A stretch of 64,000 bases of DNA from Voacanga thouarsii (lineage: Eukaryota; Streptophyta; Magnoliopsida; Gentianales; Apocynaceae), in NCBI GenBank assembly GCA_026120185.1, contig JANUWF010001281.1, forward strand, positions 3,452,501 through 3,516,500, read 5' to 3'. The notes beneath the pieces were generated by a model. The model searched no databases. It saw only the letters and a program-made list of their open reading frames with translations, and had not been told where the DNA came from. This document shows positions 23,731-37,015 of the stretch, piece by piece (position 1 is the first letter of the stretch; the number at the start of each line of letters is the position of its first letter). Made by a program: the position numbers and the translations under genes.

Positions 23731-24459
23731 TTTCAATAAAACTTACATAAATAATTCATATAAATAGGAAGGGGTATTACAAAGTAGGCAGCGGGAGTGG
23801 CCTTGTAGGTAAGTGTTAGTAAGCAAAATAGATGGGATGAGTTAATTTGTTCCGCAACACGGTCAGTCCCACTTGATTTTTGCAGCAGTCCCATTGTCAA
23901 ATTCAATCAGACTCTTGCCTTCTACATTTTAGCAGCATACATGGACATATGAAGGCAGAGAATGAAGCCATTGGAGTTGCTAACCTTCTTCGATTTGAAT
24001 CCCTTCTTCTCTTTATGCTTTCTCATCTGAACATTGAATGATTATAAACAAGCAAGCAATGGAAGGACAGTCAAAAGGAAATGGATGGTTTTGGTGGCCA
24101 CTATGTTCATACATGCGTTTCTAGGGACGAACTTTGATTTTTCATTGTACTCATGAGATTTGAAGTCAGTTTTGGATATATCCCAGGTTCAACTTAACTA
24201 CTTGTCAATGACATTAGACATGGGTAAGGCCTTTTGACGGTGTTCAGGTATCTATCCTATGTATTTCCCGTTATGGGTTGTCTTGTTCATTGCTGCTTTT
24301 ATGGTATTCTTCGGTTGTGGCAACCAGTGGCTTCTAATTCGGCATACACCGAACGAAGATGAAAAGAAGAATGAAGGAAAAGAAAGGAGGAGAAAAAAAA
24401 AGAAAGAATATTTTTAAAAGTAAAAAAAAAAAAAAAATCGATGTACATTAAGATATCAA

Positions 24460-24650
24460 TTTTGCCCTTCATTAAAACGGTCAAAATCGGAATTGATAGA
24501 TTGATTTGGATTGACCAAAATTAGTCAGAAAGATCTAATATGCTAAAAAAATATATATAGAGGACCCTATAAAATTTTTTTAAAAAATAGAGATCAATCA
24601 TTCCAAAATAAAAAGTTTATGAATTAAACTCACCAATTAGTCTAGTTTTT
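24460..24650. repeat. Single arm of the long-inverted-repeat family
   Basis: Matches the right arm of the element at 17-19 kb (GGTCAAAATCGGAATTG, GAATTAAACTCACCAATTAG). Only one arm is present, so it is a remnant. Confidence 0.5.
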
Positions 24651-27256
24651 ATTACAAACATGGACGTGGGTTCCAATGTAATTGAAGAATGAGTTTTAAT
24701 AATTAGTAGTTCCTTTGTTTTACCATATTAAAAAAATGAATTGGTAAAACAAAGAACTGTTTACCCCTTTTTCACCTCGTAATATCATGAAGCACACATT
24801 TATTAAAAAAAATCATTTTATGTAGGAAATTGGAACTTTATTTTTAGATGATCAATGGATATTTTTAATGTTTATTCTCTTTTGTTATAGTAAAATAATT
24901 ATTTATAATAAAAAATTTAATTTTTTTAAGTGATATAAAAGTTTCTATTTTGACTTTAACTTATAAAAAATATTTAAATATAAGTAAATTATTACTTTAA
25001 TTTTGTTAAAAGAAGTAACTAATAGTCTTAATTTATTAATATAATTTATATAATTTAATTGAAGAAGGTTATGGAACTCTAAGTAGGCTTCAGATTAGAC
25101 CAAACTTTTAATCATGTCAGGTCTGAACCTAAAAAAATGTCTTATATAAGTTAACGAGGTCACGCTCAAATTTTCAACCTACAATACAGACCCAAGTCTA
25201 TTTAGTTGAAATTTGACCTGACCTGACCTATTTTCATCCCTATAGACAGCTAGACAAAAATACTTTGAATTTCTAGTTCATCCATTTGAGGTTCTCTTGT
25301 TTAATTATTCAATTGACTACTCTAAAAGAGATACTAGAACAAATGCTTAATACTTTAGATGATGTCGATGAGATGGTAATTTGGTATAAAAACGTTATTC
25401 TTCTCGGTGGCACCAGTGTTGGAGCCGTTATTCATGGAATAAGTTGATGAAGCATTAAAAATGAGTTCCTCCCATGTTGTATGTTTAGAGATCATAATTG
25501 TAAATTAATTATTATTAAAGTTTAATTATACTCTTAATGAATTAATATTTCATATGAATGGTGTATTTATAGACCTATATGAGTGTGAAATGGAACAACT
25601 TCTATGAGATCCTTCTTAAACCTCCAGAGTATTTATGAAGAACTAGGAATATGCACGGTCTATATATTTGTGCGAAATAGTGTTGTATAGCAAAAAATGG
25701 GGTGTAATGTGATTAATATTGGCTCATACAAGTTACAAAATTTACTAACAATTTTGTAATTTATATTTTGCTATATTTTTGCCTGCTCATAGTCCAAAAG
25801 ATACAAGGCTCAATACAGCTAATTAAAAAAAAAGTTATGCGATTTTCAAAGGTAAATCTTCAAGTAAATACTTCCAAATTCTATCTACCTGTTGGGGGTG
25901 CAATTCCTTAGCTCAAAATTATATTTATGCTTTAAATGTTTCTTTTTTCCAAACCAATAAACAAAACAACTAGAGCATTTAGTCTAGAAATGTAATTTTT
26001 CTACGATTGGAAATTTTAACTTTTTGTAAATACTAAATTCAGTTATTATTTCTAATTGTTTATTTCTAACAATAGCTATTAAATATTAATTAATTTTATT
26101 TTATTTGTTTTCATTTTCTAAGTACATTTTTTATATTATAAAAGTTTTTCTGTTCTTTAATAAAATTATTTTAGCATTAAATTTCAATATTTTCTCTCTT
26201 ATATTTTATTGTTATTACTAATATAAATAAAATAAATAAACAAATATGGACCGAGATTTAGAAAAATGATAAAAATAATAAAGGGGGAATTTAATCAATA
26301 TTATTTCATGTAAATAAATATAATGGATATTTTGGATATTCTATAGTTCAAAATTATGTTTAAAATAAAACTGATAAAAATATATAATTATCAGATTTTA
26401 ATTCTTATGTTTGTAATCATGATTAATAAAAATACAATTCGTAAAATTACATTAACTGCATGTTCCGTCATACTATAATCAAGCCAACAAAACCAATAGT
26501 TTTGATAATATATACGTAACTCAAATGTGGATTTTTTGCACTAACTTTGCTTTACAATGTTTTCAAAATACTTAACGAAAACTAATTTATCATGTGAGAA
26601 AAGCACAATATTGAGGGAAGGTAATGAACAAAATATACAAGCAAGAACTCAAATCCTTAGTTGTGTGGAAAAGTTGGAATATAATATAATCCGGCGGCCA
26701 TGCTTATTTTTTTTAATCCCAAAAATCATCATGATCATCTATTAAAATTTACCTTTCTCAACACCAAAAGTTCTACTAAGCAGAAAAAAACAATGATAAT
26801 TTGAATAAAATCTTATTATAAATTTTAAATGAAATAAAAATTACTTAAATTTGAAATTTGAATATAATATTATAGTTATTTAATTAGTAATATTTTTATA
26901 TTTTAATTTAAATTGTAATAAAATATATTATAAAAACAAATTATAATTAATTCAGACTTTATATTCAAACTTCAAATTTTTAAATTTTAATTTTCAAAAT
27001 TCAATACTTAAATATTTAAATTTTAATCGTCAAATTTTAATTTTATTAAATGAGTCCATAGACAATCAAAGAATAATACTTTAAATTTCTAATTCCATTC
27101 GCTAGAGAGTCATAATAACTTTTTTTTCTCCCAACCAAAATTGGATAACTTCCTAATATTAACCAATGTAGGATAAGATATTTCCCAATTCAATCGTACA
27201 TAGGAATGGCTTTTTTTTATACAAACCAAACTAGAGCAGAAACTATATCATATAAG

Positions 27257-27266
27257 TATATATAAA
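27257..27266 (+). promoter_or_regulatory. Probable TATA box of the GTE-like gene
   Basis: TATATATAAA lies 71 bp before the ATG at 27338, leaving room for a short leader. It is AT-rich context, so moderate confidence only. Confidence 0.5.
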
Positions 27267-27337
27267 CAATGCAATTATTAAAACATTCACAAATCAATCT
27301 GTAAATTCACCTTGAAGCAATTTCTCTGATCCAATCG

Positions 27338-27781
27338 ATGAAGTCGTCTGTCACTTCCAAAGATGTGCCAAAATCCAACTCTTCTTTGAAAGGTGTTAAT
27401 AAGAAGAGGACGTTCAATCGTGCCAACAGCCCAACAACACCTACTGTTTCTAGCAAAAGTTGCTGTTTAATTGATGATCCTCTACAGGCTCAACGTGCAG
27501 CAATGCTAAAGGTACGTTTTGCAGCCATAATCATGAAAGCTAATCCTCAGAATAGTGTAAATTTAGAAAGATTGGCACAAGAAGACAAAATGAAGATTGA
27601 GGCGCAAGAAAGACAAGTACTGTTGAAACTAAAAAGAAAGATTGAAAAAGAAAGAAAAGCAGCTAGAGAGGTTCTCCAAAACTTGGAAAGAACTGTTTAT
27701 TTTGAAGATAATTTTAAGGTTTTGAGGGAGTTTGAGAAATTTATCAATGCTCCTCTCCAGCCATATCCTACTGATATGTAA
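27338..27781 (+). CDS. Short GTE/BET-type protein lacking a bromodomain
   Basis: A single-exon frame of 147 codons with an in-frame ATG, a plausible TATA box upstream and codon use unlike the surrounding AT-rich DNA. Residues 1-50 are Ser/Lys-rich and basic. From about residue 52, QAQRAAMLKVRFAAIIMKA matches the segment after the NET domain in plant bromodomain (GTE) proteins (family pattern RAA.LKSRFADTI.KA). A charged coiled-coil follows, then ERKAAREVLQNLERTV (family: REAAR.AL..MEKTV) and a C-terminal LREFEKF. Both bromodomain and NET domain are absent, so the product resembles only the C-terminal tail of a GTE transcription regulator. It may be a truncated paralogue or a dominant-negative type peptide; expression is unproven. 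A 28.8-kb CACTA transposon begins 12 bp after the TAA, so its 3' UTR is split. Confidence 0.7.
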   Translation: MKSSVTSKDVPKSNSSLKGVNKKRTFNRANSPTTPTVSSKSCCLIDDPLQAQRAAMLKVRFAAIIMKANPQNSVNLERLAQEDKMKIEAQERQVLLKLKRKIEKERKAAREVLQNLERTVYFEDNFKVLREFEKFINAPLQPYPTDM

Positions 27782-27793
27782 AGATGAACAGTT

Positions 27794-28680
27794 CACTATT
27801 AGAAAAAAGCTGATTACCAACTGTCAAATTCTATTGGTAGGTGTCCAATTTCTGTTGGTAATATTTCTGTTGGTAATACTAGTTTACCAACAGATTACCA
27901 ACAGAATTTGGTCCGTGGGTAAAACGCTTGTTGGAAAGTATTACCAATAAGAGATTTTTAAGTCCGTTGGTAATTACCAACAGATTTTATTATTGGTAAC
28001 ATTATATTTCAGTTGGTAATTATTATTATTATTTTTTTTGGGTTAAGTATTTTCTGTTGGTAATTTTATTACGTTACCAACAAACTAACGACGTCGTTGG
28101 TAAAGTTGTTGGAAATTTTCGAATTGTGTATTTTGTTGGTAATTTTGTTGGTATTTTTTCCAATTGATTGTTTAGTTAGTAATGTTGTTGGTAATTTGCC
28201 AATAATTCCGTAGTTGGTATATTTATATTGTTGGTAATTATTATTTATTACCAACAAACGATTTAGTTGGTACTTAGTTGGTAAATGTCGAAAAAGAAAA
28301 CGCGTATTGATAGCTTACCAACTACAATTTAGTTGATACTGCAAACATATTCTGTTGGTATATAGCAACAGATAAATCTGTTGGTAAGTCGTTGCAAGGT
28401 ATTGTTGTTACATACCAACAGCGATCTATTGGAAAGCACTTATAGATTGGTGTTGGTATATACCAACTGATAAATCTGTTGGTAGCACCTGCAATTTTGT
28501 ATTGGTGATTTCTGTTGGTATGTAACAATAGATAAATCTATTGGTAAGCACCTACAATTTTGTATTGGTAAATGCCAACAGATTGTTTGTTGGTAAGCAC
28601 CTGTAAAATTCAATTGGTATGTACCAACAAATTATTTTGTTGGTAAGTACCAATAGCTTTCTATTGGTAAGGTAGAATTA
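27794..28680. repeat. Left subterminal repeat array of the CACTA element
   Basis: Dozens of 8-bp words GTTGGTAA, TTACCAAC and close variants (GTTGGTAT, TACCAACA) occur in both orientations across nearly 900 bp. In En/Spm elements comparable subterminal motifs bind the TNPA protein and bring the ends together. The word also forms bases 21-28 of the terminal repeat itself. Confidence 0.85.
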
Positions 28681-28753
28681 CATTATCACTATTTAATCCA
28701 TACACATATTTAAAACAATATTTTATTTCAGTAGTCCAAAATATGAAATAAAT

Positions 28754-31461
28754 TTAAGATCCAGCTCGTGAAGCATCCTCTCCCTTGAGTTCCTTGACTT
28801 CTGATGTTAAGGATTTCACCTCGAATTGCAAGCATTCATTCGCTTCTCGTAGTTCTTGAATAGGCTTGTATAATGATTCATCAACACTTTGCAATTCTGA
28901 CCTTTGGACATATTCTATAGACTGTGCTGATGAACAAGATGAAGAGGATGACTTGTATGTAGTAGATTTTTCGAGACAGCTCAAATTGAGGGATCCCATG
29001 CCACATACTATATTACCCTTTTTTGGTGGTCCTACAACTCGCAACCAAACATCAACCTTGTTAACTGGTTTTGGTTGCTCCCCTTCAGGTGTTTGATTTG
29101 TTATTAGCTCTGTCTCTTTTTGTAATTCCTTTTGGTACCTTACCTATAACAATGAAAACAATATAGTATCAATAATAAGCCAATAACAAAATTTATACAT
29201 GCTACTAAAATAGTCCCAACAAAACAGCCTCCTTAAAAAATAGCCCCAACTAAGAACAAGTTTCCTCCAACCCTAAACAAGAGGGCAAGAACCCCCCCCC
29301 CCCCCCTCACTGTAGCCATTTCACTCACATTTTTCCAGCCACTTTAGTCACATTTTTTCAACCCTAAACAAGAGGACAAACCCCCCCCCCCCCCCACTGA
29401 AGCCACTTCACTCACATTTTTTCCAGCCACTTAACTCAAAATTTTTCATGTAGTAGTATATTACCACTCAATTCACCAATCAAAAATCAACTCCCCTGAA
29501 CAAACAACAATCAAGTCAAAACTCAACCACAATCAAACCAATTGTTCCAACACAAGTTTCAATATACCCAACACTATTACAACCTACACTTCACAACTCA
29601 ATGAAATAATATACATACTCCTCCTCATAATTGCTACAGCAGAAACTCAACAATCCACATTTCAATGCTCAAATCACTAGCCAACCAACACAAATGAAAT
29701 AATTAACCAACTCAAATCAAGCAATAAAACTTAACTTCTCTTGTGAAGTTTAATAGTATAAAACCAGTATGCAGCCAACTATAATTCAAGCTTAACATTT
29801 CACATCAAAGGTAACTCAATCATTTATCAATTTAAACTCAGCAAGCAAAATCAGAATGCAGCACAGTCAACTCAATTCAATTCAAATTTCAGAGCCAATC
29901 TAAAAAACAATTGCACAATCTAGTCCGTAGTAGTTTAAGCCCAATCACACAATACCAATTAAATTCTCTGTCTAATTATAACACTAATCCTTAACAATTA
30001 AAAATTCAAACTGCTATGGATTACTAGTTAATATTGTGGAAATAATAATTTCATTAGATCCCCATTAAAATAACACTGCAAACAGATTAGATCTCGTAAA
30101 ACTAAAAGTAGAAATATGTTGATCTTGTACTTCAGTGGATATGACACTTACGTATATGTCCTCAGATCACTTGTCAATAAAGACAAGTTTTGGCTCCTCT
30201 GGCAGCTCCTCTTCCCCCTCTAACATTAGCCTTTGTCTTTTTAGCACTTGCTCAACCTCATCTTCAGTGTTTGTTGTGCGAGTGAAGACATAGATGCCCA
30301 TCTGTGAATATTCTATATGGTATTTCTCCTCCTACGAAATCGTCATAACATGTAAGTTGTAATGTATTATACATAAGAACAATAATTACAAATATATTTC
30401 AAATAATGAATTAAAAGAAAATTCTATGTATTATACTAGCTTTCGCTTGTGTACAGTTGTTGGGATAGATCCTCCTGAATGATTTGAGGCTCCTAAAACA
30501 CTCTTCTTGTTTGCTGACATAGTCTTTGACATTTTCTTGAATGCATCACTATCCCAATATGCTCGAAGCTCATTGTAATGCTCCTCTTTTATAAAATCAT
30601 GAGAGATATGTCCATTTCGTACTTCTTCCATCAAGTACCTATAACTGTTATTAGCTTTTTTTTTTTCCCATTTTGCTCTTATGATAGAATCATATTTGTG
30701 GTCCCATTTGTATTGTTTCTGTAATTTTTCTATACAAAATTACCAAATTAGCATAATAAGCATAAAATATAACCTATACCTATAATTGAAAAAAATAAAT
30801 TTAATACTTACTGCCAACTCAGCATACCATACATCCCTTGTGGTAGGTGGAACCTATTTCCAAGTAGGATATGGTCCCGAAAACATAAATTCTATTGTTG
30901 GATGAATAGATCGCACTGGTTTGTTGAGTGGCTTGGCATTGCAAAGAATCCTACAACAGAAAAATATATATTTAAGGATTTTTCTTGATACATTTAGAAT
31001 GAATACTAAATTTCAGAAAATAACAAATTTTGAAATCACTTACTCATCCCCTTCAATCCAACATTCAATCTTGCCCTGTGCTGGCGTAGTAATAGCTGTA
31101 GATAAGTTAGAGTTTTTCACATTCTCTTGAGCTGGAGGAGACTCAACTTGATCATTACGAGTGATAGGCGCAACTCGCTCATTGTGAATGATTGACTCGG
31201 CTTGCTCAAAACGAATCTCTAATTGGACACTTTCTCTGGAATTGCTATCATTGTGGGCATTAGTAGGAGCAGGCAACGTAGGTGGTGGAGTACGGAAATC
31301 ATCTGCTGCTCTGTGGCTAGTATTTGGAGAATCCTGATTTTTTGTTAGGGTGAATTCAATGGTTGACCCTCGGAGTCGTTATTTGTTTGGGCTACACACA
31401 CCCAACCTTTCGCCCTTTTTTTTTTTTTGCATTCCTTTCCTACCAGTGCCATTTGAAAATA
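28754..31461 (-). pseudogene. TNPA-like CACTA protein (Transposase_24 family)
   Basis: Five minus-strand exons can be joined in frame: to 31044, 30950-30812, 30718-30437, 30331-30152 and 29143-28754, each with normal GT/AG ends. Exon 3 gives HYNELRAYWDSDAFK and then SNHSGGSIPTTVHKRKL, the Transposase_24 signature (YW.SPEF...HTGGSIP..EHRRRL). Exon 4 has MGIYVFTRTTNTEDEVEQ; exon 5 has VDVWLRVVGPPKKGN and GMGSLNLS, then a C-terminal coiled coil. This family is the accessory DNA-binding partner of the CACTA transposase. Damage: a stop after PYPTWK in exon 2, a TGA after VFIDK in exon 4, and a frameshift in exon 1 downstream of a 13-base homopolymer beside the candidate ATG (about 31459). It lies downstream of TNPD on the same strand. 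Confidence 0.8.
29285..29455. repeat. Duplicated C-run and pyrimidine-rich repeat
   Basis: Two copies of a segment with ACAAGAGG, a run of about 15-16 C, then CACTTCACTCACATTTTT-like sequence. A third copy with a short C-run lies at about 31573-31650. It falls in the large intron of the TNPA-like gene. Confidence 0.7.
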
Positions 31462-32154
31462 ATGCATAGAAAACAAGTAACTATGTCATTGAAAGAGAGG
31501 ATAAAAGTAAATAGAGAAAATAGAAGATAGAGGGGTTGTTTCAGAGCTTGCAGGAGCTAGCAACTTCAGTCACATTAACAAGAGGACAAGAATCCCCCTC
31601 ACTGTAGCCATTTCACTTACATTTTTTCCAGCCACTTCACTCACATTAAGGAACCTTTTGATGTATGTTTTGATGGCTAAAGTTTAAAGAATGCATGTAG
31701 TTATGGGGAAACTTTTTGTTGTAAGTTGTTCAATGTTAGGGTGTTAACCGGTGGTTAAGAAGGTTGTTTTGGTACATTTTTCATTCTTATTTGATGATTT
31801 ATGAAGTAAAGGAAAATGTAGATAAACATATATCTAAGAAAAATGCCGCAAAATAAGAAGGTGGAGCTTGGAAAGAAGAGGTTTCACCCCTGTTTCTTTT
31901 AATGGGAAACTTGGTGGTAGCATGTTGTACTAGTTTAGCTTATTTGTAGAATGGTGGTAAAACAAGAGCAAAAAGGAAAATGCGCAAGAAATTGGAAGGA
32001 GAAACTTTTCCCACTATCACAACTTCAACAACTCCACAAATCACCCATAAAAATTCAAAAAGAAACACAACCACACCAACACAAAACCAACACAGTTTCT
32101 AATCCCTTCCACCAATTTCCACAATGTAAAACAACAGAAATATAAGCTAAATTC
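31462..32154. other. CACTA internal spacer without a gene
   Basis: Non-coding sequence between the TNPA-like gene start and the 1.1-kb tandem array. It contains the third copy of the CACTTCACTCACATT repeat. The short plus-strand frame at 31951-32145 has no family signature. Confidence 0.5.
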
Positions 32155-35100
32155 AATATCCAATCCGAATCACCTTAGCAAAACCAGAAATTAGAAAATA
32201 CAAGTCAACAACTGCTCAGCACTTATTGATGACATACCTCACCATAAAACATACATCCAAGAAAAATAGGAAGCTAATGACAAATCAGAGCATATACTGT
32301 CAATGCCTCAATATCCAAGGATTGCAAAAGCATTTAGGCCTTAAAGTCACAGAAATAACACAAAATTCACTTCATAAATCACCCAAATTCAATAAGACAT
32401 TCAAAAACTCTCGTGGCTTAGCATCAGTACAATTACCAATATTCACAGAATTAGCTAAATTCAAAGAAGAATTAATTCTATGAAGAAGAAAACAGTACAG
32501 TAAAGATATAACCGTGTGCATGTATGAAATCTTCCCCTTAGAGCTAGAAGTTTCAAAAGGTTATACATAGCTTCCCTTTAGTGCATGTATGAAATCTTTT
32601 GTAAATGCACTATATACACATCAAATGTATATAACTCTCAAGGAAACAAGAATGAGATTTGATATCGAAGCAGGTAAATTTTGCAGAAATTTTGTCACCC
32701 TATTGTTAACAACTAAATATCTTTGTTATGGCTATAGACAATTCAGTGAACACCATATTCTGCTGAAGACCATGGCACATGGAATAAGATACTTATCCAA
32801 CAAAGAGACAACAAAGAAGAATAAAACCATCATCGACTATCATGGCATTTGTTTACATGTATATGGTCTAGTTGGATAACATTGAAATTTTTGTGTGGTC
32901 TGAAAAAAGTAGTTCATAAGAACAATCAAATCTTATGCTTGAGTATGTTACATTAGGAATGCAGTACAAAAAAATGCAATAGAAATGCAGAAATGCCATG
33001 GATTTTCCAGAGTAGAAATGCAGTAGAAATGCAAAAATATAGAAGGTCAGGGATTTTCTAGAGTAGAAATGTAGTAGAAATGCATAAATGTAGAATATCA
33101 TGCATTTTCCTGAGTAGAAATGCAGTAGAAATATACTAGAAATGCATAAATGCGAAAATATAGAACTCCCATTAGTCAAATACATCTTCTGTCAAACTTC
33201 AAAATAAACCTAGTATATGCTTTACAAAATAACCCTACCTGCCAATCCGAAAAATATATCCAATCCGAATCACCTGAGCAAAACCAGACTTAGAAAATAC
33301 AAGTCAACAACTGCTCAGCACTAATTGATCACATACCTTACCATAAAACATATATCCAAGAAAAATAGACAGATAATGACAAATCAAAGCATAATGGGCT
33401 GCCAAATTCAGACAGGTCCTGTACCAACTTTGTTAAACAAAGGACTCACCCTCAGCAGAAATGGGTTGCCAAATTCTTTAAAGGTACCCATGACTATATG
33501 ATCAATGGTATGAAGGGAGTAGCTGCACGAGTTAAGGTAATTGGATAGACTATTTGCCTAGTTGGATTCTGGATTTTTCACGCATTCCAACTGTTGAATC
33601 ATATCTTGAAATATAGGAGTATACATCTTAAACGAACACCCGTCCCCCAAAACAAGTCATCCAGAACAAAAAAGTGATTACTGGCAGAGTTATACTGAGG
33701 ACAAAAAAGCTTTGCCACCATTGAATAAGATTAAAAAGAGACAAGTATAGCATCTAACATTTCAATATGGTGAAAATTTGAAGCAACACCACAATCAGTA
33801 ATGACCGTCAATTTGATGTTGCGAGTTTATCCCTATACCAAGGGACTCTTTTAAGAAATCCTAATCTTCTTCCTTAAAGAGTTACAAGTGATAATATTCC
33901 TTGCTGACCATGTTCACATTCAACAAAGACAACTTTAGGAATGCAATAGTTCATAATCTTCTGAAAAATAGACACAAAGTTTTCTGCTGCACACAAGATC
34001 CTAATCTTCTTCCTTAAATCGTGTGTAGTAGAAAAATACAAGTGATAATTTCTGAAAAATAGACAGAAATTTTTGTGTAGTCTGAAAAAAGTAGTTCATA
34101 AGAACAATCAAATGTTGTGCTTGAGTATGTTACATTAGGAATGCAGTACAAAAAATACTGTAGAAATGCAAAAATGCCATGGATTTTCCTGAGTAGAAAT
34201 GCAGAAATATAGATGGTCATGGATTTTCCTGAGTAAAAATGCAATAGAAATGCAGAAATGTAGAAATATAGAAGGTCATAGATTTTCCTAAGTAGAAATG
34301 CATAAATGTAGAAGGTCATGCATTTTCCTGAGTAGAAATGCAGTAAAAATGTAGAAATGTAGAAATATAGAACTCCCATTAGTCAAATACATCTTCTGTC
34401 AAACTTCAAAATAAACCTAATGTATGTTTTACAAAATAATGACAAATCAGAGCGTAATGGGCTGCCAAATTCAGACAGGTCCTGTACCAACTTTCTCAAA
34501 CAAAGGACTCACCCTCAGCAAAATGGGCTGCCAAATTCTTTAAAGGTGCACATGACTATATGATCAATGGTATGAAGGGAGTAGCTGCACAAGTTAAGGT
34601 AATTGGACAGAGTATTTGCCTAGTTGGATTCTAGATTTTTCACATCTTCCAATTGTTGAATCGTATCTTAAATATAGGAGCATACATCTTCAACGGACAC
34701 CCGTCCCCCAAAACAAGTCATCTAGAACAAAAAAGTGATTAATGGCAGAGTTATAATGAGGACAAAAAAGTTTTGCCACCATTGAATAAGATTAAAAAGA
34801 GATAAGTATAGCAACCGGCATTTCAATATGGTGAAAATTTGAAGCAGCACCACAATCAGTGATGATCGTCAATTTGATGTTGCAAGTTTATCCCTATACC
34901 AAGGGACTCTTTTAAGAGATCCTAATCTTCTTCCTTAAAGAGTTACAAGTGATAATATTCCTTGCTGACCATGTTCACATTCAACAAAGACAACTTTAGG
35001 AATGTAGTAGATCATAATCTTCTGAAAAATGGACATAAATTTTTCTGCTGCACACAAGATCCTAATCTTCTTACATAAATCTTGTGCAGTAGAAAAATAC

Positions 35101-35418
35101 AAGTGATAATTTCTGAAAAAGAGGTAGAAATTTTTGTGTAGTCTGAAAAGTAGTTCATAAGAACAATCAAATGTTGTGCTTGAGTATGTTACATTAGGAA
35201 TGCAGTACAAAAAATGCAATAGAAATGTAGAAATGCCATGGATTTTCCTAAGTAGAAATGCTGTAGAAATGCATAAATGCAAAAATATAGAAGGTCATGG
35301 ATATTCCTGAGTAGAAATGTTGTAGACATGCAGAAATATAGAAGGTCATGGATTTTCCTACGTAGAAATGCAGTACAAATGCAAAAATGCAAAAATATAG
35401 AACACCTATTAGTCAAAT
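32155..35418. repeat. About 1.1-kb tandem array with an internal minisatellite
   Basis: Blocks recur with a period close to 1.1 kb. CAATCCGAATCACC occurs at about 32160 and 33256, ATTAGTCAAATACATCTTCT at about 33174 and 34379, and GTTACATTAGGAATGCAGTA at about 32947, 34128 and 35189. Each unit includes a minisatellite of about 50 bp built from AGTAGAAATGCAGTAGAAAT and GGTCATGGATTTTCCTGAG (32955-33165, 34140-34370, 35205-35400). The array is cut by the LTR element at 35419 and its remainder continues at 46862. Minus-strand FLLHFYSGK-type frames here are artefacts of the repeat. Confidence 0.8.
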
Positions 35419-36991
35419 TGATAGGGGCTAAATTAGGTATATTTTTCATAGTTATTTGAGACTCTTTTGTAATACATTTTGTTCAATAACTAGTCATATT
35501 CCTTTATATTTGAGATTTTACCCTTGAAAATGTATTTTATTCATTATTACAGATTTTTAAGATAAAACGAAGCAAAAACATCGCGAAACATATTAGAGGC
35601 GGCGCCGGCTATGGCTCTAGAACTGGCGCCGGCTATGGCTCTAGAACTGGCGCCGGCCATGCACTAGATTGCACGAACTTCAAGGCGACAAAAAATTCTC
35701 AAAACAGAGCGGAACAAAAGGAACCGACGCCAGCTCCAAGAGTCAACGCGGCGCCGGCTGCATTCTAGTCTTCATTGTGCAAAATTCGGAGAAAAATCGA
35801 CGAACAAGTAGAGAAGCAGAACACAACTGACACCGACTCTGAGAGCCAAGGCAGCGCTGGCTGTGCCCTGAAGATAAGGCGGTGCTTGATTTTTTCTATG
35901 CAATTTTTGCTAATCTGTGGAGTTTTAGTATCTTCCAACTTCTACTCGGCCAAGAACTTTGTACCTACGAGTTTAGGCACTTTTTAAGCCTATAAATAGA
36001 TGAAAAACACAAGGGAAAATGAGAGTATTTATTGATTATCATAGAAAACTACTCAATCAAATGAGGAATTCTTCAATTCAAGGAGGGTTGTGCAAGAAGG
36101 TCTTCAAAGGAAGAAGAAGAAGGCTTGTCTATGAGTGCTTTCTTTTACTTTGTTTTCTTTTTCTTGAACAATAATATGTTAATTGTTTTATTATAATTCG
36201 ACATTGTTTTATATATTCATAATTTTTGGAGTTATTTGATCTTTTAATTAATTGATTGTTCTTCTTGGTATTTAATTACTTAGACGTATTATGAGATTAA
36301 TTGGTTGTTTCTTTTCTTTAACTTGCTAGACCAAAGAGGTTGATGGTGGTGGCAATTGATTAATTTCATATTTATTGGTTGTTAACTTGCTAGACCAAAG
36401 AGGCTAATTGCTGAGGATTGAGTAATTAAAGGTTAAATGATGTTTGCTAGACTAAAGATTCATTGATTAATTTCATGTTTTAAATTTGCCAGACCAAGGA
36501 AATTTAATCAAGGATTATGTTTGATGCATCTTGTAGATGAATTAGTTGAGATAGACTAAGTGATGCTAATTTATTTAGAAGGTAGTAATTAGTTGAGACA
36601 GACCAAGTGATGCTAATTTATCTTAATCCTTCATGGTGCCAAGAGAATGATTAGTTATGATAATGGTTAGGTACTTTAAGATCATGGTTTTTTAAAACAA
36701 TGGTTTAAGTTACATACTTCTCCATCCTTGACATGTATGTACTTTTATTTTTATTTTTTTAAAATTTTCTTTTTATTTATTTTTTGCTTTATCGAGTCGG
36801 TTAAACAATAAAAAAAAGGTGATTAATGTCTACTTGTTCTTGGAGGATCAACACTCGTTTGAACCCTATACTCGATTAATGATGAGTACGCTTGCTCATA
36901 TGTGTGATTTGGGTTGAACATTTTAATTTAAATTTGATTGGGAATATGCTTAGTTTTTGTATGATTTTTATATCCAAGTCTATACACATCA
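35419..36991 (+). repeat. 5' LTR
   Basis: 1573 bp. It has a TATA box, CCTATAAATAGATG, near 35990, and a GC-rich block with GGCGCCGGC. The block CTCTAGAACTGGCGCCGGC is present once more here than in the right LTR. By eye the two LTRs differ at roughly a tenth of sites in the first 250 bp, so the insertion is not recent. Confidence 0.88.
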
Positions 36992-36997
36992 AGTTTT

Positions 36998-37015
36998 TTG
37001 CGCCATTGCTTGGGA
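36998..37015 (+). other. Primer-binding site, tRNA-Asp type (degraded)
   Basis: TTGCGCCATTGCTTGGGA differs at a few positions from TGGCGCCGTTGCCGGGGA, the complement of a plant tRNA-Asp 3' end used by Athila-group elements. It lies six bases after the left LTR. Confidence 0.75.

Larger units (their letters stand above)
22852..27250. other. AT-rich intergenic DNA with small repeats
   Basis: No gene was recognised. Besides the repeats listed separately, 25090-25240 carries a GACCTGACCTGACC-type stretch reminiscent of hAT-derived MITE tails. The region 26100-27060 is extremely AT-rich low-complexity DNA. Confidence 0.5.

Noticed and set aside
32868..35449. Minus-strand frames rich in FLLHFYSGK/FLRKIH repeats, looking like a repeat protein
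   Set aside because: They are translations of the AGTAGAAATGCAGT minisatellite, with frames broken by stops and differing between copies.
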